Positions 17,288 through 25,384 of a DNA stretch of 64,000 bases are shown piece by piece. Within the stretch, counting starts at the first letter, position 1. Every line of letters starts with the position of its first letter. The stretch is from Dyadobacter sp. 676 (GTDB lineage: Bacteria > Bacteroidota > Bacteroidia > Cytophagales > Spirosomataceae). Where the stretch lies: positions 3,435,001 through 3,499,000 of the forward strand of contig NZ_CP159289.1 of assembly GCF_040448675.1 (NCBI RefSeq), in the 5' to 3' direction. The translations under genes were made by a program, and so were the position numbers. The notes below the pieces were generated by a model. It saw only the letters and a program-made list of their open reading frames with translations. It did no database searches and had not been told where the DNA came from.

Positions 17288-18046
17288 TCAATGCACCACC
17301 GGCGCCACTTGCTCCGGTGTGGTGATGCCGCCCGGAAGCTCCATAATCCGCATATTCCGGAAGTGGATCTCGGCGCCTTCCGCTTCGAGGCAGATGTAGC
17401 CTTTCTTACGCTCGGAGGCGCGGAGGCCGTTGACGAATTTGCCATTGACCGAGAGTTTTACGGTGCCGTCCACCGCCACGACTACATATTTGTTCCATTC
17501 ACCCTTGCCTTTGCAGCGCTTTTCGAGCGATTTGCTGCGGATACCACGCGGATTGTCGGGTATCGCGGTCATGCCCATGGTAGGGAAGAGCTCGCCGTGT
17601 ACGTAGTCGTCGGTGGCGTTGTGCTGGCGGGCATAGTCGAGTTCGAGCATTTGTACTTCGATGGCTTTCGTGAGCGGGTCGTGTTCCTGAGGAGTGCCTT
17701 CGCTCCATATAAAGATGCCCGAATTGCCGCCGGCTTCCATATGTTTCCATTCCACTTCCAGGACGAAGTTTTCATACTGGCGGTCGGAGCGCATGACGCC
17801 TATCGGCTTGCCCGAGCAGATCAAGGTTCCGTTTTTGACCTTCCAGGTTTCTTTGGAGGTATTTACATCCACCCAGCCATCCAGATTTTTGCCATTGAAC
17901 AGCGGGACGAATGCCAGTTGGCCATTACCCTGGGCTAAAAGCCGGTCGACCGGCAGAACGAGGAGGAACAATATTGCCAGTTGTGGCAACCTGTGGCTTA
18001 ATTTCTTGCGGGTATCAGCTATTATTGTAGAAAAGACTGCATCCAT
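17288..18046 (-). CDS. Secreted DUF1080 (3-keto-disaccharide hydrolase-like) protein
   Basis: 252 residues. A signal peptide is visible at about residues 18-39 ([21 protein letters not shown]), so the protein is exported. The rest is one DUF1080 beta-sandwich with the opening [13 protein letters not shown], the [15 protein letters not shown] block and the closing [19 protein letters not shown]. The fold resembles concanavalin-like glycosidases; some members hydrolyse 3-keto-glycosides. Such genes are often multicopy in Cytophagales that degrade plant or algal glycans. Catalytic activity is inferred. It is divergent from the barrel-like protein gene, with only 46 bp between starts. Confidence 0.88.
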   Translation of the reverse strand: MDAVFSTIIADTRKKLSHRLPQLAILFLLVLPVDRLLAQGNGQLAFVPLFNGKNLDGWVDVNTSKETWKVKNGTLICSGKPIGVMRSDRQYENFVLEVEWKHMEAGGNSGIFIWSEGTPQEHDPLTKAIEVQMLELDYARQHNATDDYVHGELFPTMGMTAIPDNPRGIRSKSLEKRCKGKGEWNKYVVVAVDGTVKLSVNGKFVNGLRASERKKGYICLEAEGAEIHFRNMRIMELPGGITTPEQVAPVVH

Positions 18047-18092
18047 TGTATCTGCTGATTAAAAAACATCATCTAAACTGCTGGTTCATCTC

Positions 18093-18797
18093 ATGAGAAT
18101 TTTAAAAGTACTGGTTGTTATTTTATTACTGAATGCCCCCTTCACACACGCGCAGTACACGTCACCTATCGCAGCAGGTGTGGACGTAGGTTCGGGTTTC
18201 GGAAGTAATTCATGGAGCCCGTCGTTGATGTATCACGAAGAAATAGGCCCGCAGCGGCTTCCCTGGCTGCGATTTGGCCTCGGTTTCCGAACGTGGGGCT
18301 ATTATGCCGGCCGTACCAATCTGCATACCCGGCGGGTCGGAGGAATCGAGGACTATCTCGAATACCGGGATGTTTCACTCAACGGTATCAGCTTTCTGGC
18401 GGGGGTTAATCTTACGTTCTGGAAACTGGATATCGGCGTCGACACGGATTTACTCGCGCTGACCTACGGCACGAACAGGCATGGATATTATGAAAAGGAA
18501 GTACCGACGGGCGGCACCGGTGCGCCGTATTACAACCAGTGGCTTGCTTCCAAACCTACCTTATTCAATGCGTTGCCGCTCGCATTGCGCAGGAACAGCG
18601 GACAATCCGAAGCATTCGTGCGTTTCCTCGCCACCCGGACCCTCGGGGTCAAGCTCGGTTACACCTATGGGCGGGTTACGTACACAACAAGGAAGGTCGA
18701 CGATTTGAGTGTTTACCTCGACAACAAGCAGCGGCATGTATCCAAAGTTTACGGCATTCCCTATATCGCATTGTCGTTCGCGCTGAGGAATCGATAA
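18093..18797 (+). CDS. Exported hypothetical protein, probable outer-membrane beta-barrel
   Basis: 234 residues with a clear signal peptide (ILKVLVVILLLNAPFTHAQ) and no recognised catalytic motif. The mature part alternates aromatic and hydrophobic positions (LGFRTWGYYAGR, TFWKLDIGVDTDLLALTYG, TRTLGVKLGYTYGRVTYTT) and ends IPYIALSFALRNR, which looks like a final transmembrane beta-strand with near-terminal aromatic/arginine. This pattern suggests an outer-membrane barrel. It appears monocistronic, just upstream of the rplM promoter. I do not recognise a specific family. Confidence 0.65.
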   Translation: MRILKVLVVILLLNAPFTHAQYTSPIAAGVDVGSGFGSNSWSPSLMYHEEIGPQRLPWLRFGLGFRTWGYYAGRTNLHTRRVGGIEDYLEYRDVSLNGISFLAGVNLTFWKLDIGVDTDLLALTYGTNRHGYYEKEVPTGGTGAPYYNQWLASKPTLFNALPLALRRNSGQSEAFVRFLATRTLGVKLGYTYGRVTYTTRKVDDLSVYLDNKQRHVSKVYGIPYIALSFALRNR

Positions 18798-18815
18798 ATG
18801 AATTTCTCAACATAC

Positions 18816-18846
18816 TTGTAATTCAATTTGTTAAACTCTATATTTG
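18816..18846 (+). promoter_or_regulatory. Promoter of rplM-rpsI
   Basis: TATATTTG at 18839-18846 is a perfect -7 box, with TTG at 18816-18818 as the -33 element at 20-bp spacing. The leader to rplM would be about 65 nt. Confidence 0.8.
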
Positions 18847-18918
18847 CACTCCCATTTTGCGATGGACTGTCTTGTTACAGTGTAAATAATTGAAAATCAA
18901 TTTAATTTTTTGTTAATC

Positions 18919-19362
18919 GTGGATACGTTAAGCTACAAAACCATCTCGGCGAACAAAAACACAGTGAACAAGGAGTGGGTTGTTGTGGATGCTGAAAATG
19001 CAATTCTTGGTCGTCTGGCCAGTGAAGTTGCGAAAATCATCAGAGGCAAACACAAGCCAGGATACACTCCGCATGTTGATTGTGGTGATAACGTAATTGT
19101 TATCAACGCCGATAAGATCAAGTTGACAGGTAAGAAGATGTCGGACAAAATTTACGTTCGTCACACTGGTTACCCGGGAGGTCAACGTTTTCAAACTCCC
19201 CGCGAGTTGCTCGAAAAACACCCTGAGCGTGTGATCGAGAAAGCCGTAAAAGGCATGCTTCCAAAGAACCGTTTGGGACGTCGTTTATTTACAAACCTGT
19301 TTGTTTACGCTGCCGCAGAACACCCGCACAGCGCACAGCAACCAAAGCAAATCCAATTGTAA
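18919..19362 (+). CDS. rplM: 50S ribosomal protein L13
   Basis: 147 residues starting at GTG 18919 (read as [16 protein letters not shown]), which matches the usual N-terminus in this phylum; the TTG nine bases upstream would add three unneeded residues. Family features include [18 protein letters not shown], the nearly invariant HTGYPGG segment and [11 protein letters not shown]13 is an early-assembling large-subunit protein. It is followed after only 3 nt by rpsI, the standard L13-S9 operon. Confidence 0.98.
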   Translation: MDTLSYKTISANKNTVNKEWVVVDAENAILGRLASEVAKIIRGKHKPGYTPHVDCGDNVIVINADKIKLTGKKMSDKIYVRHTGYPGGQRFQTPRELLEKHPERVIEKAVKGMLPKNRLGRRLFTNLFVYAAAEHPHSAQQPKQIQL

Positions 19363-19365
19363 TTC

Positions 19366-19752
19366 ATGGAAGTGATCAACACAATAGGTAGAAGAAAAAC
19401 AGCCGTTGCGCGTATTTACCTTACACCTGGTAAAGGCGACATTAAAGTAAACGGTCGTGATTACAAAGAATATTTCCCATTTGAAGTACACCAGATCGTG
19501 TTGCAACAGCCGTTCGCAACAATCTCAGGTGGAAATGGTTACGATATCAAAGTAAACGTTAGAGGTGGTGGAATCTCAGGCCAGGCGGAGGCTATCCGTA
19601 TGGCGGTTTCACGTGCACTGGTTCAATACAATGCAGAATTCCGCGGCGCATTGAAAAAAGAAGGATTCCTTACCCGCGACCCACGTATGGTTGAGCGTAA
19701 GAAATACGGACGCGCCAAGGCCCGCAGAAGATTCCAGTTCTCGAAACGTTAA
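19366..19752 (+). CDS. rpsI: 30S ribosomal protein S9
   Basis: 128 residues with the N-terminal IGRRKTAVARIYLTPGKGDI, the GGGISGQAEAIRMAVSRAL helix and the C-terminal RKKYGRAKARRRFQFSKR tail that reaches the P-site tRNA. The ATG follows the rplM stop by 3 nt, so the two genes are co-transcribed. Downstream lies the first 10-bp-periodic GTCA/TGAC element rather than a recognisable simple terminator. Confidence 0.98.
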   Translation: MEVINTIGRRKTAVARIYLTPGKGDIKVNGRDYKEYFPFEVHQIVLQQPFATISGGNGYDIKVNVRGGGISGQAEAIRMAVSRALVQYNAEFRGALKKEGFLTRDPRMVERKKYGRAKARRRFQFSKR

Positions 19753-19758
19753 TAAGTG

Positions 19759-19858
19759 GTCAGATGTGGTCATTTATAGTCAAGAATGGTCATGTGTTGT
19801 TTTCTGCTTTATTAAAACAATACCTGACTAAATATGACAATCTCTGACAATACCTGAC
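19759..19858. repeat. 10-bp-periodic GTCA/TGAC element, locus 1 (two mirrored arms)
   Basis: GTCA occurs at 19759, 19769, 19779 and 19789, exactly 10 bp apart. After a spacer, TGAC occurs at 19825, 19835, 19845 and 19855, again exactly 10 bp apart. The left words pair with the right words in one constant register, so a single long hairpin with four short helices separated by partly matched six-base steps can form. The bases between words are A/T- and G-rich but not conserved. It fills most of the rpsI-rpsB spacer. Confidence 0.85.
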
Positions 19859-19942
19859 TAAAAATTGTCCAGACGTCGCTTATCGTGCCCGATGCTTCGT
19901 GCTGCGTAACAAGTCTAAAATATTTTAAAATCAAATTTGGCA

Positions 19943-20761
19943 ATGGCACAAATAGAATATAAAGAACTATTGGATGCAGGTGTCCACTTTGGTCACCTTA
20001 CCCGCAAGTGGGATCCACGGATGGCTCCGTATATCTTCATGGAGAAGAACGGGATCCACATCATTGACCTGAACAAAACACTGAGCTGCCTCAACGAAGC
20101 GGAAGCTGCGTTGAAACAGATCGTTCGTTCAGGACGTAAGATCATGTTTGTAGCTACTAAAAAACAAGCGCAGGAAATCGTAACGGAAGAGGCGAAACGC
20201 CTTAAAATGCCTTACGTGACCGACCGCTGGTTGGGTGGTATGCTCACAAACTTTGGCACGATTCGCAAGTCTTTGAAAAAAATGCAGACTCTCGAGAAGA
20301 TGCTGAAAGACGAAGCCACGGTTAACAATATTGCGAAGAGAGAACGCCTGATGCTTACCCGTGAAAAGGAAAAACTGGAAAGAGTACTTGGTGGTGTAGC
20401 GGACCTTACTCGCCTTCCAGCGGCACTTTTCATCGTTGATGTAAAACGCGAGCACATTGCGGTTGCAGAAGCAAAGAGATTGAATATCCCTATTTTTGCC
20501 ATCTGCGATACCAACTCGAACCCTGAACTGGTCGACTTCCCGATCCCGTCGAACGACGATGCTTACAAAGCGATTTCGTTGATCACCCTGGCGATCGGTA
20601 AGGCTATCGAAGAAGGTTTGATGGAACGCAAACAAGATAAGGACGATCAGCGCCTGGTAGAAGAAGAAGAGGCAAAACGCGCAGCCGACAAAGGCGAGGA
20701 GGCAGCCCCTCGTGCCGAGGTCGCTGACGAAGTAGAGGTTGCTGAAAGTGACGAAGAGTAA
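19943..20761 (+). CDS. rpsB: 30S ribosomal protein S2
   Basis: 272 residues from ATG 19943; an in-frame TTG at 19937 would only add two residues. It shows YKELLDAGVHFGHLTRKWDPRM, FVATKKQAQ, TDRWLGGMLTNF and the C-terminal CDTNSNPELVDFPIPSNDDA typical of S2. The C-terminal tail is Glu/Ala-rich and acidic (EEEEAKRAADKGEEAAPRAE), as in other Bacteroidota. S2 bridges the head and body of the small subunit and is needed for S1 binding. It is followed by tsf after a 115-bp spacer with two hairpins. Confidence 0.98.
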   Translation: MAQIEYKELLDAGVHFGHLTRKWDPRMAPYIFMEKNGIHIIDLNKTLSCLNEAEAALKQIVRSGRKIMFVATKKQAQEIVTEEAKRLKMPYVTDRWLGGMLTNFGTIRKSLKKMQTLEKMLKDEATVNNIAKRERLMLTREKEKLERVLGGVADLTRLPAALFIVDVKREHIAVAEAKRLNIPIFAICDTNSNPELVDFPIPSNDDAYKAISLITLAIGKAIEEGLMERKQDKDDQRLVEEEEAKRAADKGEEAAPRAEVADEVEVAESDEE

Positions 20762-20770
20762 AAAGGGCAA

Positions 20771-20847
20771 TATGGCGTAATTTTCGATGATTCGCCATAC
20801 TTGACATACGGTAGCCCATAGCCTCTTGCTATGGGCTATATTTTTTT
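20771..20847 (+). terminator. Two tandem hairpins between rpsB and tsf, the second a likely terminator/attenuator
   Basis: Hairpin 1 pairs TATGGCG (20771-20777) with CGCCATA (20793-20799). Hairpin 2 pairs TAGCCCATAG (20812-20821) with CTATGGGCTA (20829-20838) around a 7-nt loop and is followed by TATTTTTTTAA. The second has full intrinsic-terminator form. Since rpsB and tsf are usually one operon, partial read-through is probable. Confidence 0.8.
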
Positions 20848-20876
20848 AACATTAAAATATAATTTTTATCACGATC

Positions 20877-21713
20877 ATGGCAATTACCGCACAAGATGTA
20901 AACAAACTCCGCCAGATGACCGGCGCGGGCATGATGGATTGTAAAAAAGCCCTGCAGGAAGCAGATGGCGATTTCGACAAAGCCGTTGATATTCTCCGTA
21001 AACAAGGACAAAAAGTTGCCGCAAAACGTGCCGACAACGCCGTATCGGAAGGAACTGTGCTGATCAACATCAGCGCTGACGGTACCAACGGTAAACTCGT
21101 TGCGCTTGCTTGCGAAACGGAGCCCGTTTCAAACGTGGAAGATTTCAAGACGCTTGCTCAGAGCATTCTCGACAAAGCGGTTGCAGATAATATCTCCGAC
21201 AAAGAGGCGTTGCTTTCGGCAGTTCTGGCTGACGGCCGTCCGGTAAGCGAGCACATGGTGGAACTCACCGGCAAGCTCGGCGAGAAACTCGAAATCGTCG
21301 GTTATGAGAATATCACAGCCGATAAGGTGGTTCCTTACATTCACTCGAACGGTAAACTGGGTGTGCTGGTAGCATTCACCGGCGTAAACGGTGCGGATGT
21401 GACCGAACTGGGCAAAGACGTAGCGATGCAGATCGCGGCTATGAAGCCGGTTGCCGTCGATAAAGACGGTGTCGACGCTGCTACTGTCGAGCGCGAAATC
21501 GAAGTGGGTAAAGAGCAGGCCCGCGCGGAAGGTAAGCCAGAAGCTATGCTGGAAAAAATCGCTCAGGGTAAATTGCAGAAATTCTACAAGGAATTTACGC
21601 TGCTGAACCAGGAGTTCGTTAAGGATTCTTCGTTGACTATCCGTCAGCTGCTCGAGAAAACCGGCAAGGAATTGACTGTTTCCACATTCAAACGTGTAGC
21701 GATCGGCGGTTAA
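20877..21713 (+). CDS. tsf: Translation elongation factor Ts
   Basis: 278 residues. EF-Ts recycles EF-Tu by displacing GDP. The N-terminal UBA-like domain reads VNKLRQMTGAGMMDCKKALQEADGDFDKAVDILRKQG (split here only by prose), with the conserved TGAGMMDCKKAL signature at about 15-26; the core contains ETEPVSNVEDF, where most homologues have ETDFV, and MQIAAMKP. The C-terminus ends STFKRVAIGG. Placement after rpsB is universal. It is followed by a strong terminator, so this ends the operon. Confidence 0.98.
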   Translation: MAITAQDVNKLRQMTGAGMMDCKKALQEADGDFDKAVDILRKQGQKVAAKRADNAVSEGTVLINISADGTNGKLVALACETEPVSNVEDFKTLAQSILDKAVADNISDKEALLSAVLADGRPVSEHMVELTGKLGEKLEIVGYENITADKVVPYIHSNGKLGVLVAFTGVNGADVTELGKDVAMQIAAMKPVAVDKDGVDAATVEREIEVGKEQARAEGKPEAMLEKIAQGKLQKFYKEFTLLNQEFVKDSSLTIRQLLEKTGKELTVSTFKRVAIGG

Positions 21714-21737
21714 GCCAATCTGTAACAAAATATATTG

Positions 21738-21778
21738 ACAACGCTTGGTATCTATTTGTATACCAGGCGTTGTTTTTT
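21738..21778 (+). terminator. Terminator of tsf
   Basis: A 14-bp stem, ACAACGCTTGGTAT at 21738-21751 with ATACCAGGCGTTGT at 21760-21773 (one G-T pair), is followed by five further T residues. Confidence 0.92.
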
Positions 21779-21797
21779 CATATTTACGGAAAGTTAA

Positions 21798-22445
21798 ATG
21801 CAATTTTATTTTTTCGCACACTATCGGCGCATTTCATCAGGCAGAATGGTTGGAACAGGGAACGCTTCGTACCCGGATCATAATTCGACAGACGAAGAAT
21901 TAGTTAAACTTTTCATTGAATCAAAGGACAATCGTCATTTTGAAAAGCTTTACGAGCGCTATGCCGTCAAGGTCTATCAACGCTGTGTAACGCTGACCGG
22001 GGATGCGGCCCGCGCCGAGGACATTACGCACGATGTCTTCCTGAAACTGATCAATAAGATGAGCACGTTTAAGACCGGCGCTAAATTCTCCACCTGGCTT
22101 TTTACCATCACCCATAACCATTGTATGGATCTGGCGCGCGTGAGCAAGCGCAGGGTTATCCTCGTGCACGACGAAAGCCCGGAGTTCGAAGAATGCGAGG
22201 AAAGCGGCCTGGGCCGTGTCCTCGACGAGCACGTGACGCCCGCAATGTTGAAGGAGGCGCTGGATCAGCTGGAATTGGAAGATAAGGCGATGATTTATCT
22301 GAAATATCTTGACAACCGTAGCATCCGCGACATTGCGCGGATCTTCCGGACGTCGGAAAGTGCCGCGAAGATGCGGTTGTTGCGCAGCCGCAGAAAGCTC
22401 CGCCAGTGGTATCGAAAGTTATCGGGAGAAGACGATTTTTTTTAA
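21798..22445 (+). CDS. ECF-type RNA polymerase sigma factor
   Basis: Sigma-70 family, two-domain extracytoplasmic-function type. Region 2 runs FEKLYERYAVKVYQRC to ITHDVFLKLINKMSTFKTGAKFSTWLFTITHN, including the sigma2 motif ARAEDITHDVF. Region 4 is LELEDKAMIYLKYLDNRSIRDIARIF with the helix-turn-helix RTSESAAKMRLLRSRRKL. The start is ambiguous: ATG 21798 gives 215 residues, whereas ATG 21846 removes 16 poorly conserved residues and is equally plausible. No anti-sigma gene is adjacent. The next gene is a DUF3078 outer-membrane-type protein after a 97-bp gap, so a regulatory link is possible but unproven. Confidence 0.9.
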   Translation: MQFYFFAHYRRISSGRMVGTGNASYPDHNSTDEELVKLFIESKDNRHFEKLYERYAVKVYQRCVTLTGDAARAEDITHDVFLKLINKMSTFKTGAKFSTWLFTITHNHCMDLARVSKRRVILVHDESPEFEECEESGLGRVLDEHVTPAMLKEALDQLELEDKAMIYLKYLDNRSIRDIARIFRTSESAAKMRLLRSRRKLRQWYRKLSGEDDFF

Positions 22446-22542
22446 AAGTTCGAAAATTGCTTTACTTTACCCGCACACCTCCTCATTCGCTGATTTGAAA
22501 AAATAGGAAATCAATGAGTATGGTCCACTAAACACATTTACA

Positions 22543-23475
22543 ATGAACCAAAAACATCAACGTACATCCTTTATTGCTCTTTCTCTACTCGCACTTCTGA
22601 CATTCCCGGCTTTCGCACAAAACAAGGTTGATCTTTCCAATACGATCAACGCCGGCCGGTTGAAAACCGCTAACGACACCGCCTGGCGCAAAATCGAATT
22701 CGGCGCTAACCTGAACCAGGGCTCTTTCAGCTCCAACTGGACGGGCGGTGGTGTGAATTCAATTGCACTGGGGCTTTTCCTGAATGCATTGAGTGAAAAA
22801 AAAGTGGGCAAAAACTCATGGCGGAACGATTTCCAGGGCCAGTACGGTATCGTCCGGAACAAAGGCCAGCAAAGCCGCAAGAACGTCGACCGGATTTTCT
22901 TCGACACCAAATATAATCGCGAGCTAACGGCGAAATGGAGTCTTTTCGCCAATGTCAACTTCCTGTCGCAGTTTGGCAACGGCTACGAATATTCGTCGAA
23001 CCCGGATTCCATTAATGTGAAAAAGAAAGTGTCGGGAATATTCTCGCCCGCCTACCTGACGGAAGCGATCGGTATCGAATACCGCCCCGTTCCTTATTTC
23101 TTTGTGGACCTCGCGCCGGGTGCGTTGCGGCAAACTATCGTTGTCGATAAAGATCTGTATGTAAATACGCCGGAGCAGAAGAATTACGGGGTGCCCATCG
23201 GCAAGCGTGTGCGTACCGAGGCGGCTTTGATCCAGCTTGTGGCGAACTTCGATAAGGACATCGCCAAGGATGTCAACCTGAAATTCCGTTACTTGATGTT
23301 TTCCAGCTTCAAGCATCCTTTGAATATAGACAACCGTCTCGACGCCCAGCTTACGGCGAAGATCAACAAATATGTCAACGTGAACCTGGGAGCCATTATG
23401 GTGTATGACGAGGACCAGAGCGACAAAATCCAGTTTGCCCAGGCCCTCAGCATCGGATTTTTGTTTGCTTTTTAA
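22543..23475 (+). CDS. DUF3078 exported protein, probable outer-membrane barrel
   Basis: 310 residues with signal peptide ALSLLALLTFPAFAQN cut near residue 26. The mature protein carries the DUF3078 pattern: WRKIEFGANLNQGSFSSNW, NDFQGQYGIVRNKGQQSRKNVDR, KWSLFANVNFLSQF and PAYLTEAIGIEYRP. It ends in LSIGFLFAF, with the terminal Phe expected for insertion by the BAM machinery. The family is restricted largely to Bacteroidota and has no known function. No operon partner is evident; mscL follows after 25 nt on the same strand and may share a transcript. Confidence 0.88.
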   Translation: MNQKHQRTSFIALSLLALLTFPAFAQNKVDLSNTINAGRLKTANDTAWRKIEFGANLNQGSFSSNWTGGGVNSIALGLFLNALSEKKVGKNSWRNDFQGQYGIVRNKGQQSRKNVDRIFFDTKYNRELTAKWSLFANVNFLSQFGNGYEYSSNPDSINVKKKVSGIFSPAYLTEAIGIEYRPVPYFFVDLAPGALRQTIVVDKDLYVNTPEQKNYGVPIGKRVRTEAALIQLVANFDKDIAKDVNLKFRYLMFSSFKHPLNIDNRLDAQLTAKINKYVNVNLGAIMVYDEDQSDKIQFAQALSIGFLFAF

Positions 23476-23500
23476 TCTGTTCAACTAACCTCAACTTGTT

Positions 23501-23830
23501 ATGCTCAAGGAATTCAAAACGTTTATTGCACAAGGGAATGTGCTCGACCTTGCTGTCGGTGTGGTGATCGGTGCCGCATTCGGTAAAATCACTACCTCAT
23601 TGGTGGAAGACATCATCAACCCGGTCCTGGGTCTCATTCTCGGTGGAGTGGATTTTACACAGCTTAAAGTTGTGCTGAAAGAAGCTGTCGGTGAAACCCC
23701 GGAGGTAGCGATCCGATACGGAAACTTTATCCAGGTCCTCATTCAATTCCTGCTCATCGCCTGGGTGATATTCCTGATCGTAAAAGCGGCCAACCGATTG
23801 AAATTATCCGAATCGCTGAAGAAAGAGTAG
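23501..23830 (+). CDS. mscL: Large-conductance mechanosensitive channel
   Basis: 109 residues, slightly shorter than the usual 120-150. It starts [30 protein letters not shown], with the amphipathic N-terminal helix and the TM1 gate motif [13 protein letters not shown]2 is [19 protein letters not shown]. The periplasmic loop and C-terminal bundle are short. The homopentamer opens under membrane tension to release solutes at osmotic downshock. The terminator directly after it ends the unit. Confidence 0.97.
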   Translation: MLKEFKTFIAQGNVLDLAVGVVIGAAFGKITTSLVEDIINPVLGLILGGVDFTQLKVVLKEAVGETPEVAIRYGNFIQVLIQFLLIAWVIFLIVKAANRLKLSESLKKE

Positions 23831-23858
23831 AACTACTTTAAGGTTTGCAAATAACAAG

Positions 23859-23889
23859 AGAGAGGCATATTACATGTGCCTCTTTTTTT
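23859..23889 (+). terminator. Terminator of mscL
   Basis: AGAGGCA (23861-23867) pairs with TGCCTCT (23877-23883) and is followed by a run of T residues to 23889. Confidence 0.88.
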
Positions 23890-23983
23890 ATCCATGTTAT
23901 TGGGAGGGCATTAAAAGAAGTTTTCGGCAAAAGATTTACCTTCGTGGTTAAGGCAGATTGTTCAACGTTTTAAATCGATTCTT

Positions 23984-25327
23984 GTGCAAAAAAAGGTGAC
24001 TATTCTGGGTGGGGGAGAGAGCGGCACAGGTGCTGCTATTCTTGCGAAATCCAAAGGTTTTGAAGTTTTTTTATCGGATAAGGGCCAGTTGCATCAGAAG
24101 TACATCGATATTCTGAAGAGTGAAAACATTCCATTTGAACAGGGACGGCATTCGGAGGAGCGCATCCTCGAAAGCGACCTTGTCGTAAAAAGCCCCGGTA
24201 TCCCCGACAAAGTATCTCTGATCGTCGCATTGAAGGAAAAGGGTACCCCGGTTATTTCCGAGATCGAATTTGCCTCCCGTTATACCGATGCAAAATTGAT
24301 CGCCATTACCGGCAGCAACGGCAAAACGACCACCACGTTACTGACTTACCATTTGCTTAAAAACGCAGGCCTGAATGTGGGCTTGGCCGGCAATATCGGC
24401 GACAGTTTCGCCTGGGCGGCGGCTGAAAAGCAATATGATTATTATGTATTGGAAATCAGCAGTTTCCAGCTCGATAATATCGTTGATTTCCATCCATATA
24501 TTTCGGTTCTCCTGAATATCACTCCCGATCACCTGGATCGTTATGGGTATGATTTTCAGAATTATGTCGATTCCAAGTTTAATATTATCCGGAATCAGAC
24601 AGCCGACGATTATTTCATTTATTATAAAGAAAGCGAAGTGATTAGCAGGGAGTTGGAAAAGAGAAGGCCGGAAGTTGGCCGGGTCGAAGTTTCGCTGGAA
24701 ACGCCGCTGGCATCCGGGTCGTATCTCGAAAACGGAAAGCTGATTTCGAATATCAATGGAAACACATTCGAACAAGCATTCGGCGAACTGCCGATTAAAG
24801 GCCCGCACAATGCGATCAACGCGTTGACGGCGATATCGGTGGCGCAACTGCTGGACATTCGTGCGGAGAAAATCAGCGAAGGCCTGAGGTCGTTTACCAA
24901 TGCGCCGCACCGTCTCGAACAGGTAGAGGTGATCGGCGGCGTGACATATATCAACGACTCGAAAGCGACTAACGTGGATTCGGTTTTCTACGCACTGGGA
25001 AGCTTCGACCAGCCGGTGATCCTTATTGCGGGAGGTGTTGATAAGGGAAATGATTATTCACAGATCGAAAACCTGGTCAGGGATAAAGTGAAGGGGCTTA
25101 TTATATTGGGTAAAGACCCCGAGAAGCTTCAAAACTACTTTTCAGGTAAAGTCCCGCAGATATACGCGACCGAGGATGTCCGGGATGCCGTGAACAAAGG
25201 ACGGGAATGGGGCGTTCCCGGGGATATCGTCCTGCTTTCGCCCGCCTGCGCGAGTTTTGACCTGTTCAAAAACTACGAGGACCGGGGCGATCAATTCAAA
25301 GCTGCCGTCAGAGACCTTGTTCGATAA
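23984..25327 (+). CDS. murD: UDP-N-acetylmuramoyl-L-alanine--D-glutamate ligase
   Basis: 447 residues from GTG 23984 (Met-Gln-Lys-Lys-Val). It adds D-glutamate to UDP-MurNAc-L-Ala with ATP in the cytoplasm. The N-terminal UDP-binding domain starts VTILGGGESG; the P-loop GSNGKTT is at residues 110-116; EISSFQLDNI and NITPDHLDRYG match MurD metal and substrate motifs; the C-terminal domain has NDSKATNVDS. The GTG immediately precedes the first Rossmann strand and no better start exists. It is the first gene of the division cluster here; mraY and murE, usual upstream neighbours, are absent. Confidence 0.97.
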   Translation: MQKKVTILGGGESGTGAAILAKSKGFEVFLSDKGQLHQKYIDILKSENIPFEQGRHSEERILESDLVVKSPGIPDKVSLIVALKEKGTPVISEIEFASRYTDAKLIAITGSNGKTTTTLLTYHLLKNAGLNVGLAGNIGDSFAWAAAEKQYDYYVLEISSFQLDNIVDFHPYISVLLNITPDHLDRYGYDFQNYVDSKFNIIRNQTADDYFIYYKESEVISRELEKRRPEVGRVEVSLETPLASGSYLENGKLISNINGNTFEQAFGELPIKGPHNAINALTAISVAQLLDIRAEKISEGLRSFTNAPHRLEQVEVIGGVTYINDSKATNVDSVFYALGSFDQPVILIAGGVDKGNDYSQIENLVRDKVKGLIILGKDPEKLQNYFSGKVPQIYATEDVRDAVNKGREWGVPGDIVLLSPACASFDLFKNYEDRGDQFKAAVRDLVR

Positions 25328-25334
25328 CAACATC

Positions 25335-25358
25335 TGACAACTATTGACTATACCTGAC
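25335..25358. repeat. 10-bp-periodic TGAC element, locus 2 (single arm)
   Basis: TGAC occurs at 25335, 25345 and 25355, exactly 10 bp apart, directly after the murD stop and before ftsW. Flanking bases (CTGACAACTATTGACTATAC) resemble the right arms of the other two loci, but no mirrored GTCA arm is present. Confidence 0.75.
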
Positions 25359-25384
25359 AACAATTTCATTAGCCGCCAAACGAT

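Noticed and set aside
12629..18046. Horizontally acquired island around the broken genes
   Set aside because: Genes belong to families usual for Cytophagales, base composition looks like the surroundings, and there is no integrase, tRNA junction or flanking repeat.
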